A stretch of 64,000 nt of DNA, from positions 7,846,411 to 7,910,410 of the forward strand of contig CM029121.1 in NCBI GenBank assembly GCA_016859345.1, given 5' to 3'. The stretch's first letter is position 1. Every line of letters starts with the position of its first letter. The DNA comes from Istiophorus platypterus (Eukaryota; Chordata; Actinopteri; Istiophoriformes; Istiophoridae). The translations under genes were made by a program, and so were the position numbers. Below the pieces are notes generated by a model, which was not told where the DNA came from, did no database searches, and worked only from the letters and a program-made list of their open reading frames with translations. Of the stretch, positions 51,240-62,100 are shown piece after piece.

Positions 51240-51440
51240 ACCTAAACTACTCTGTTGTCACTACCGTTGGCCGTTCGTGGACAAAGGCGACTCAGAACAA
51301 GCTCTGGCCGTCAGGAGCAGGTGAGGACTATGTCATTTCTGTTTCCATGGCAACCCACAGCACAGCGTTCACGCTCCTCCATCGCGAGGCGGCGTGACAG
51401 TGTCGCACTTTTCCATGTCCCCAGCACACAGAGAGGTATG
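51240..51440. promoter_or_regulatory. CpG-containing segment with RFX X-box
   Basis: A short, relatively GC- and CpG-rich patch in otherwise A/T-rich DNA holds GTTTCCATGGCAAC at 51341-51354, a perfect match to the RFX X-box consensus. GCAG|GTGAGG near 51320 and AGAG|GTATGG near 51433 look like splice donors on the plus strand. It could be a promoter or enhancer; no coding exon is supported. Confidence 0.4.
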
Positions 51441-51833
51441 GGTCTCTTATTATCTCCAATATCTCCGGAGACACTCACACCATCTTTCAAGGGCATCCTT
51501 TAAACAACTGTCTTTTTTATGCTTCTCTTATTCTCCTCCCCCCTTCTTCACAACTGAACACCATCAATCTAGCCATTTACTTTAACTTTATTTCTCACTC
51601 CATTAGTTTCTAGGACACTGAGCGGCGCTGGCAGAGGAAAAGGGGGAGGGAAAGATAGAGTGTTTGAAAAAATGAAAAGAAAGTTTGACTCCTTGGAGAG
51701 ATAAAATGTAATTTCACAGTCAACTTGCTGTGATATATTATTTCACAACAATGGGGTGTGGGCTGATATGAGCCCTGCTTGGCACCTGTACAGAGCATTT
51801 AGAACATCAGTGATGGCTCTCTTGAGAGGTCGG

Positions 51834-51874
<41 letters not shown>

Positions 51875-52558
51875 AGTGTGAAGGAAAAATTATCAAAAAT
51901 ACACCTGAATGGAGCTACCAGGAGGGCCCAGCCCAGTGGATCAGAGTTAGCACAGTCAACTGTAAAATATGAGCAGTCATTACGGCAGGAAAAAAATCCA
52001 GTTTTATTTAGAGTTATTTAATATGAAATAATATTTCCAGTCTGTGATTTCATGCCTTTGTATATTGAACTTTAGTGGGAGTAATCAATTTAACAGCAAG
52101 TGCATATAAACCCAGACCAAAAAAAAAAAAAAGAGAAAAGAAAAAAAAAAACCTCTCTCATTCTTCAAAAAAATGAAAGACTCTAAACATCATTTATCCC
52201 AGTAGCCGTACTCCCTTATTGCTCCTGCTTCACCATTGCACACACACGGTTATCCAACAACATGGAAAGGCATTGATAGATGCCTCACGCTTCATTAGCT
52301 ACAGTCTCTCAGCCTGGGACACACTTACACAGTATCAAACCACCTTCTGCTAGAAACTCAATGAGGCAAAAGGCCTAACCTATGCACTACATGCAGCAGA
52401 TGGGATGAGACATGTCGTGTGAGAAACGGTCTCATTTCAATTCAAAAACTACATCAGCTGATGTCCATTCAGCAGGGCTTCTGGAGCTGTTTTTTTTAAT
52501 TAAGCATCAAAGAACTAATCTGCAAATCAAAGAATAAGCATGTCTGGGTATCTCTTTC
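51441..52558. other. mlycd 3' flank; (TG)n at 51836-51871
   Basis: Contains a short TG tract, A-rich runs near 52120-52150, and the likely mlycd 3' UTR (52003-52558). Nothing else recognised. Confidence 0.6.
52003..52008 (-). terminator. mlycd: Candidate mlycd polyadenylation signal AATAAA
   Basis: TTTATT on the plus strand reads AATAAA on the minus strand about 550 bases after the stop codon, which would give a ~0.55-kb 3' UTR. It is a plausible AATAAA between the stop and the TG repeat at 51836. No strong GT-rich downstream element follows, so the call is tentative. Confidence 0.45.
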
Positions 52559-53104
52559 TCATAGTTTGCTGTTCTTCTGAAACTGGGACACCAGTCCCAG
52601 CACCTGTTCCGATGCCGTGATGACCTTATTCTGCAGGTACAGAGCGCTGTTTTTAGACGTCTCGTTCAGGAAGTAACGATAGTTCACCATGATGCTGCAG
52701 GAGTTTGCCACACCCCTGGGGCTGGTGTCAGCGTGCCAGTTCAGTCGCCACATAGTGGCGCCGTTTTGCAGGTGGAAATTGGCCACTGGGTTGAGAGCGT
52801 AGCCTCGCCTTTTCTCCCCATAGAGGTACCAGGCACAGAGACGCATCAGGACGGGCTCTAGGACACGGCACAGTCTCTCTGAGCGCAGCCACTCACTGGT
52901 GCCAATCAACTTGCGTAGGGCGTCTACAGCCGGGGTCCCCGAGGATGAGTCAGTAGCCTGCTCCACCTCCTTCCACTCTTGCTCAGAGAGGAGGTCAGAG
53001 CCCCGGCCTTCCTTTCTGTACTGACCGAGGAGACCCTGGAGCCAGGAGGAGAAGCCTGGGATGGGTGACAGGCTAGAGAACTGGGCCATGTGAGGGAACT
53101 CGCT
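52559..53104 (-). CDS. mlycd: mlycd exon 5 (residues 324-504, catalytic core and PTS1)
   Basis: Acceptor CTTCCAG before AGC GAG TTC; TGA stop at 52561-52559. It contains both catalytic-site segments: FSSLSPIPGF with Ser336, and NPVANFHLQNGA with His434. It also has the invariant LMRLCAWYLYGEK and ends QFQKNSKL. An open frame extends 13 codons upstream of the acceptor to an apparent Met at 53143, but that part is intronic because exon 4 joins in phase at 53104. Confidence 0.97.
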   Translation of the reverse strand, partial: SEFPHMAQFSSLSPIPGFSSWLQGLLGQYRKEGRGSDLLSEQEWKEVEQATDSSSGTPAVDALRKLIGTSEWLRSERLCRVLEPVLMRLCAWYLYGEKRRGYALNPVANFHLQNGATMWRLNWHADTSPRGVANSCSIMVNYRYFLNETSKNSALYLQNKVITASEQVLGLVSQFQKNSKL

Positions 53105-56100
53105 CTGGAAGACATGATGAGAGTGAGGTAGATTTGGAACCATTACACACCGTCCACTTCCTTCATTTTTATCCAGTTAGGCCCTCAAATCCCGTTTATT
53201 CCTCAAATTATTTCTGGCATCAGAATGTCAAAATACCTGAAAAATCACAGTTTTTCCAATTTTTTTTCCAAAAGATTTTTAGGGTCTTTAAAGAACAGAG
53301 TATTTAATGGGGTCTGTTCATTGTTGGGCTTAATTTATGTCACTGATACTGTAAATTAACACTGACATATTGACGAAAACCTTTGCCTGTCACAGTAACA
53401 TAATAATGCAGCATCAGTGAGTCAGGTCCATTGCAGGGTTTTCATGACAGTAGGTCTGAAAATGAAGGCCCGTTGAAGCAACTGAAACATTTGTAAATGC
53501 AAATTGATCAGTCAGATATTTCAGAGGCAGAACTGGACAATGAGTATGGCAGTGGTAGCTCAGAGGTCATGAGCTTGACGGCAAAATTGCACACCATTGC
53601 TCGCAGTGCGCATAACCATGTGTAATAGCCACCAGATAGTAACTGTGATTTGTGATTACAGCGTTGACCACTTCTTACTCTTTAAGTGCCAGTCACTAAG
53701 AAGATACAGTAGCTTATGTATTAACACATTACAATATGCATGACCATGATATATAAGGCTACATTGAAGAATATATCTTTGGCATCAATGAATGATCAGA
53801 AAAAAAAAACAATAAATAATTGGCAAAAAAAAACATGTGCTTTGGAGTGTTTATTAATACTGCGAAACCTTTATAAGCAATGTTATGTATATTTTGTAGC
53901 TCCATCTGAGTTAAATATGAAGCAGGTCCCCAAATACCCAAGATATGTACACAAAAATTTGTAGAATCATTTACAGAAAAAAAGAAAACTATAAAGAAAC
54001 AGATGAGAAGCAGCAGAGATATGATCCCCACTAGAATGCCAATGGCAACACTTCCGCAAGAGCAGAAATACGGAAGATGAACGCTCAAGCTCAGTATTAC
54101 ATTACAAAACAAATTTTTTTCTTGTTTGTGCTCAGGCTGCCTCTCAGGCCTTTATTTCCTCAGATAGGGACAGTATTACAGATTGCTTCCATTGCTTCAT
54201 GAACATGCCCTACTGATGGAGATGGATGATCCCCTCTCTTCTTCCATCCCTCTTACTATCTCCTCCTCCTCCTCCTCCTCCTGCTCCTCCTGCTCCTCCT
54301 GCTCCTCTGTCCATTGCACTCTCACCTTCCTTTTCTCTCACCCTCCTCTCCTCTGTGTTTCTGTCTCATCCAGGATCATGAGTTCTCGTCCACCCCACTA
54401 CCACCCCCCAATATTTTTGCTCTCCGGGGTCTGAGTTGATAAGTGACAGAGCGATGTGGCAGGCAGAGGAGGTAAAGGCTACAGATGAAAGAGTAAGTGT
54501 CAGACAGCCCCAGCAGGGACACATTGCTGTCGGTCTGCCTTACTCTGCAACATTGTTTTCCTCTCTTCCGCCTTGATTTCACCCTCCTTTCGTTTCAAAA
54601 TCCAGCCTCCTCACTTTCCTTGTCCTGCTGGCTCTCCCCTTGCATTTCTTTTCACTCTGGGCTATCATGATCTTCGCCTTCGTCACTCCAACCTCTATTT
54701 TAACTTTAACTGGGTGCTTGCATGTCGAGAGTGGGCAGGATTAACAGAGAAAATAAGGTGGTGGAAGTAAGAATAGAGTCGGTAGGCAAGGGAGGAGAGG
54801 ATAAGCAGAAAAAGGAGGAGCAGTGCCAGAACTGTGCCCCAGGGTCTAATCTACAAAGACAAGCAAGACCTCCTCCCCTCACCTTAAATCACTACTGTGA
54901 CCTTTTCTTTTCCACTCTATCATCCATCCATCATCTCAGTGGTCCCTCAGTGGCTGTACTTCTCCTCTCTTCACCTTTACATAAGCTAAAGCCCTGTCAG
55001 AAAGCCAGGGTCTCTGCAGAATACAAGTCTCCGCTGTGGTTTTGTGTTGCCTCAGGCGCAGAGAATTGCACTTACACTGTTAGGATCAGAGTTTCAGGTT
55101 GGATTTTCACTAGGGTCTCAAAAAAGTTTGGACCCATGGGTGCGTTGGATAAAAGTGTCCAGAACAGCACCTTATGTATGTATGTAGGGAGCTTATACAG
55201 CCGTGATTTATTTGGGTAAAGTAAACTGCATGAGTAAAATGAAACAAATATACATACATGCAAAGAAACAAACAAACAAAAAACACACACAAAATATGAA
55301 GGCACTAAAACTTTTCTGTCTGTTACACAGTTGCCTGCCTGAAAACTTTAAACCCTTTATTCTCAGTATCCTGATTTGTAGTCATTGCTCCATGCTTTTG
55401 TAGGGCAGTAGAGAAAAGTTAGAAAAGAATAACACCTCCTTTTTATTTCACAGGAGAAGATGCTGACATGCAAAGCTACTACCTCTTGATGAAGAAAACA
55501 TGCCAAATCAGTAAGGCTTTTACAAAATCATGCAATAACCTAATTTCCTTTGATACAAATACCCTTAATGCTAGCAGAAAGCAAAAAACAATATCTGCTG
55601 AGCTCACTGAGCTGGATATTGCCATTAATAAAAAGGCCCATAAGTAAAACACTTGCAGCTATCAAAGCAGTCCTGTTGTATGAATAACTAAAGTGGAAGC
55701 AACCTAAAGCGCTGAAATATGGTTTCTATGAGGATACACTAAATCCTTCTCTCTATTACTTCAAGCGCTACCTCTGCTTTACCTTGCCAAGTTATTAGAG
55801 GAACTCTAATAGAATGGATCCAAATAGTTCTTCTATTACATTATTTTACAATGGCTTAGGCTCTATATTCAGTTTTGTAATTACCAAAATTAACATAAAA
55901 TGCTATACTCCAAAAATGCTATACATAAATAATCACTACTGCTGTTTATGTACATTCAGACAGCACTTTTTTATTCATATACACACACTCACACACACAT
56001 TGGGGGTAATTTGGGGCTCAGTGTCTTGCACACGGACACTTCAAAATGCGGACTTGAGGAGCTGGAGATCGAACAACTGACCCTCTGGTTAATGGACAAC

Positions 56101-59100
56101 CCGCTCTACCTCCTGAGTCACAGTCCCTAGAGAGGTAGGGCAGGTCTACATCCTGTTTTCTCAAAGATTATTCAAATAGCCATTAAAAAGTAGTATTTTA
56201 TGCACCATGTATTATGTTAACGAACAGAGAAATGCTTGATGAAAACACTGATTCAGTGATTTGCACATTCATTTATAAGCATTAATTCTTGTTTTAATTG
56301 GATGTGGCTGTTTTCTGAGGACTAAAATGATTCAGCCACAACTAGGTGGGAGAGCTCCCTAAGCCTAAAGAAATGCATGTTCGGTTAGTTACTTTCTTGG
56401 CTGCCTTATCCACTCCTTGTAGTCAATACTTCTTTGACTAACATTTATCTGTCAAGCAACTAACTTACATCCTGGATCCCTCCCACACTCACCTGCAGTT
56501 CTCGCACTACCCTCTTGATGAGGTAGTTGCCCAGCTCCACCCCTTGTAGCCCGGCTTGGGTGGAAGAGATGGAGTAGAAGACGGCTGCATTTATCTTATT
56601 AACATCCTCCTCAGAGTCAAAAGTAGCAAACTCACGGACGATACTCTAAGACAAAGACACAAATTTGGTAAAGGCAAATTCCACATCAGTCATTCAGACA
56701 CAAGTCCATTCTTAGTGTTCTTACAGGGATAGCTGCAGTCAAGCCAGGAGTCGCTTCCAAATATTTCAGAGGCTCACTATATCACACCAGGAAATATTCT
56801 CAAATTTCAGTGTTGTCAAAACCCCCTTGCTCACCACTGTAAACAACAAGAACAGAGGTTGGCACTGTGGAGGTCGCTCCCTGAGGGATAAGCAGTTTAA
56901 AGGTCTTGGTATTGTTTTTCACACAGCAATAATCTATTTGTCAGATGAGAGGTGGAACAAAGTAGATAATCCAAGATATTTCACCAACCTCCAAGGTTCG
57001 GTTAATTGAGACAAACCATTACAGCAGCCTGCAGCTGTAGAGTAGCTTCTTACCTGAATGTTATCAGAAATGTCTTCAGTGAGGGCAACATGTAGTACAA
57101 CCAGGGGTTCTCCTGGCATGGCGGCATGGGTGAAGGCATAACAGCGGCGGTATGGTCCCACTCTGCGCTTCAGGTCAGTCCAGTTCCTTACAGGGTGCAC
57201 TGCCTCATACCTGACAGAGAGCTGATAGTTAGTCTTTCAGTCTTCACTTGACCGTTCACTAGGCTCTGCCTTCCTCAGTTACTGCCTGTTAAGCCCTCTG
57301 TTCCCATACATATGCAGTTTACAATGATAACAATGACAGACAGAGGTAAACAAAGGCAGGGTTTTCATTTACAGCTCATTTTACTGGCTGAAAAAACCTC
57401 TCGCTGGCAGATTTTATTAACTGTAGCTAGCTTTCTAATTCTGGTTTCTAGGGTCTCTAGATGACTTTTTAATGTTTCTAGCTGACTCATTTTAAAACAA
57501 CAGAATGTGTCTTAAGCATAAACCCGATGGCTACATACATGATATAATGCTTAATGTTTGTGACACAAAAGGTTAGCATCATCACCACGATCAACATAGA
57601 AGACATAGTCAGATCATATATTTTTCGATAGTTTATTCTAACTTAAGCCTCTTTGGGTTTAGCATGCAAACTGTGGCAAATAGGACAGAGATTAGATTAA
57701 TGCTCATAAATTTTTTACAGTATGTTTCACTTTTGACGTTACAAGAGAAAAGGCATTTATATGGACAGCCAACCAACGTGTTTGGCAAACATGCTAGCTT
57801 GTACGATGAGCTTGGCTGGGGATTGTTGGAGTCTAAATTTTCCCAACAGAGAAGGACAGAGTTGTTAAGGTTAGCCTACACTCGATTATATAGTAGCATC
57901 CAGGATCAACTGTGTGTTTTCTAATGTAACCTGTCAACCCACAAAATATGGTTAAATAATAGTAGGGATGTAACTGGGTTGGTTTAAAGTTACTTCTGTG
58001 GGTAGTAAGCTGGTTGGACATGCACACTGTTTACTATATTCCTCACGCATTTGCACTTTTAGTTGCAGAAAGTCAAACTAAAAACTCTTGACATGCCAAG
58101 TACCAGTCTTAAATAAAGCCCAATAAATGGCATTTAAGCATAGGAATAACTATACAGCTTGAGAGGCCTGCAACGCCTAACTATGGTTGCTTAGCTATGT
58201 ATGGCCAATGACTGGTCAGAGGAGGGGTTAAGTGAACAGGCACCTTTTTACACAGCAAAATTTGTATGTTAGATCAGCGATTAATTTTAAGTTAAAGAGC
58301 ATGAGACAGAAAGAAGTAAAACAAAGTGGGGTTGGGTTTGTGAATGCTCTTACTGGCTGATCTTCTGCAGGATCTCGCAAGGGGACTGCCAGGTGATTCG
58401 TTCCAGGCGGAGTAGCCCTACAGAGAACCACTCAGACAGCAAGCTCTTCAGTGTGCCATTCAGGTCCTGGGAGAGGAAAAGGTGTTTAGAGGTTAGAATT
58501 GATATCCACATCTACCCGATAATCAAAAATTCACCACATCCTTTCCCTTGTGGAGAACAGCTCAGCAGCCAGGGATTGGGGAAAATGAAAGCTCGCTCTT
58601 GGATTTGTATTTTATGATGGCATACGACCTGCCCCACATAATGTATAAATATAACAATGGTATGCAGGTAAAACTCAGAGGCACATGATGAATAAGAAAA
58701 AGAAGGTCATGGTATCCTCTATATTTAGTTATCTGAGCAGTGTGGGAAATGTCCCTTTACTGTAGCTATGGAAGATTTTATATCTTTTTTTTAATATCTC
58801 AACAAGAAACACTATAAAAGTATTCTCTAAAATGGCAGTTTTTATTACTATTAAAAGAACTGGAGTTGTAAAGAACGCAATCTTTACAACCTCATGGCCT
58901 CTTTTATTGAGAAAACGCACAAACTCTATCTTGTTGACTGACAGGAAGGTTGCTGAAGTTTGTCTGCTGGCTATGAACAATTCCATACCCATATCTTACA
59001 CACTTTGCAGGGAATATGGTCCCCTGGGTGTCTGTTTTCTGTTTGAATGTTTTCACATTATGAGTAGTCATTTGTTTGAGCTTGCAATGGGTGTACGGAA

Positions 59101-62100
59101 GGCACTTCGATAAACAACTTGCCATTTCAAAGCCGGCATGTCCTCTTGAAAAGGTCAGACTTCATTTAAAGCAAATCCCTTGCAAACACACAAACAACTG
59201 GACATGGTGCACACTCATAAACACACCCAAACACATAAATACAGCTTGAATTGGCTATTCCATAGGATGATTTCACTTCAGACTTGCTTTAATGCCCTTA
59301 CTTTATCAGTCATAATAGTAGCTAATACAAACAAGCTCAAATGAAGTCATGGTATGAAAACCACTGGCGGAGATTCTATGTGAGCAACTATCAAAACCAA
59401 AACTAACAAAATTTGGAATTCTTCCCCACATATATGTATCAGACCCCACATTATTCAGCTCTATGGCTGAGAGGTTTAACGCTGGAAAATTCTGTCTCGT
59501 ATTTGTGTTCCTCCAATTTCACAAGCAGCCAGAGGTTAAATAATCTATGATCGCGGATAATCCCAGCCTGGTTTTTCTACAAAGAACACATCACATCGAC
59601 AACCCACGAGCCCGCAGTCGCTGCCTTGGGTAGCCAATTCTGATCCACACAAAAGCAAGGCCAAAATGAGATGTGTACTCAATTGAACTTGCAGATGATG
59701 AAGTCTTCTGAAATGGAAGAGTATGGTATTTGATGCCTGAGGTTAAGAAAGAGATGGAGGAAAGGATGGAAAGGGAGAGGCAGAAATCAAGCATTTGATT
59801 AGAAAGAAAAAAAAGCAACACTTTTTGACACTGGACCTTTTTATCAGTGCAATGTGGTGCTGATGCTATGATTTGATACAGCCTCTGCTACAAAGACCCT
59901 CCCTACCTTGAGCTGCGGTTTTTGTATGATTACACAGAGCAATAGAGACTGCAGTGCCTGGAAGGAGCCGCAGGTCTAAACAAGGCCAAATGACCACCAA
60001 CAGCCAAAGTGCTTAGAGGTCAGGCTCAGAGAGTGCCAATACCTTTACCCCAGTAGGCCACATGCCACTTGTCAGCCTAGCAGTCTATCTATGGGGAAAA
60101 AATAGCCTCTCTGACATTTGTTTGATCCCAAAGAGCCAACTAAAATGACATCTCTGACTTGTCTTAACATTTTTCATACACTCAGTTTGTGGTAAGGTGA
60201 GCAAGAATGACAGGCCTGGAGGTAAAGGGAGTGACGAGGAACATCAAAAATCAATTGCCCAACCAAAACGAGACTAATCTAGCGTAGAATTCAGAGTGAC
60301 ACGCTTGCAAGAACCACAGTAATTGCAGCCTTCCAAATTCCAGACTTCAGTAATTTCAGAAATTGTGTCTTTTTCCCCATCTATGATTCAGTTCTACTTT
60401 GATTATGTGCATAATCTTTTTTCTTTTTGATAGTCAGTTTTTCTCTCCTCTGGTATGCACATACCACCCATACAAGTACTAAAAGCTTCATATTGACCAT
60501 GACCTCCCCTCATTTTTAGCTCAATTATTTCTAGCAATTGCTACAAGCCAAGATTGCTGTGCACCACCACAACCAAGGTGGTTAGTGCTGAGTACAAGTG
60601 AGTACTCTGTATCTTAGACCTTTTTAATCTACAAAAGCTCTCAGTGGCCTTGGGATACTGAGATTAAATGCATGAGAACCACCTCTCAGAGGGAATAAAA
60701 TAGATACTGAACAGGAGAGGAGAGGTCCTCTAGTGATAGTGCAGTTAAGGTGTCAAACATCATAGTAGGCAACAGCTTTTATCACTTGATAATGCAAGGT
60801 CAAAGGCACACAGGCTTTCAGCTCTATTCCAAAGTGAAACAAAACATAAACACCGATCGCAAAGATGATAGAAAACTTTTTTAACTCCGCCATCGATCGG
60901 TGCAGGACAGGTTCAGTTTGACCATCTCACTTTTGATGGGATAAATATCAGTTTTTTTATCCTGCATCCCCTGCATCTCACTGTAACAGGCTAACAAATC
61001 AGTAGGGTGCATTGCATCTAATGTGTTTTTGAGAAACATGGACATGACATGGCAACTATGACAGAGAGCGCATGCTTCAGAGTGGGCTACCAATATGCAA
61101 ATAGTGTGCAAAACTAAAGAATCTTTCTTGGTAGTGAATTTCTGTAGTTTGATTTGAATATGTCTACATCCACAATACACCATGGGGGCTTTCTGATTCT
61201 AGTTTCAATAAAAGAGCTGCCGGTGGCCTTTCAAACAAACAGCAATTCACCGGTACAAAAGCTTATATAAAGCCACTAGTCTATTTATAAATGCAGTTTT
61301 ATGTCAAGCCAGCGTGAGTCCAATTTAGGGATACAGCCAGCATAAAGATTTCAAGCCACAGTGGATTTATTGGCAGACATCAAACTTAGAGAAAGTTACA
61401 GTTGCCTACTCAGGCACAGGGACTTCTGGATACACATTTTGATTGCTTAACTATACAGGTAAAAATTAAATTAGCATCCTTATAGTATACTAGACAACCA
61501 CCTCACACTATTTTCAATTAAGGAGTAAAAACACAAAATTCAGCAGTTCTGTAACCTTCATCAATCTTAATAATGCATTGCTAAATAAACAGAATATATC
61601 CTTGCCCTCACTGATAAGCCTGTTTGTTTCTATTTTGCCCTATTGGAGGCAAGCTTTGATTCCACTAATAAAACTAGAGCTGGATAAATGAGTCCATTAA
61701 TTGATTAATCAACTGATAGAAAATAACCTTTTTTAACGAGAGTTTTATTTTTGAAGTTATTTTTCAAGTACAAATGGCTGCAGGTTCTAAATTATAAGAT
61801 TGTGCTGATTTTCATTTTCTAATATGTTAGTAACCTAAATCTCTTTTTTCTAAAAAAAACAAACAAAAAAAAAAACAACAAGTAATTTGATATAGTAACC
61901 TTGGGCTTTAATAAAATATAATGAGTATTATTTCCTAATTTGTAACAACTAATAGACCTAATTAAAAAAAAAAAGATAATGGCAGTTTAACTGATAATGA
62001 AAACAATCTTTTTATGCAGCCAAAAATAACACATTAGGTATCACACATTTAGGTTGTACCTCTGTATGTCAATTATGGCAGACAGAAATAAACACACTAC

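Larger units (their letters stand above)
53105..56492 (-). other. mlycd: mlycd intron 4 (3.4 kb)
   Basis: GT..AG intron with a CTC/CTG triplet tract near 54261, a weak tRNA-like segment near 53550 and a clearer tRNA-derived SINE at 56001. The open frame on the plus strand at 54722-55219 has no recognisable protein motif. Confidence 0.75.

Noticed and set aside
51255..51503. Basic 82-codon open frame over the X-box patch
   Set aside because: No known domain, and the CpG-rich composition explains the Arg/Ser-rich translation.
53105..53143. Alternative start Met for a separate 194-residue protein ending SKL
   Set aside because: The residues upstream of 53104 are intron; a consensus acceptor lies at the exon 5 start and joins exon 4 in phase.
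53550..53640. Possible functional tRNA gene
   Set aside because: An A-box-like word is present but there is no B box, no cloverleaf and no terminator; kept only as a weak repeat call.
54722..55219. 165-codon plus-strand open frame in mlycd intron 4
   Set aside because: Antisense within an intron, low-complexity Lys/Glu start, no family resemblance.
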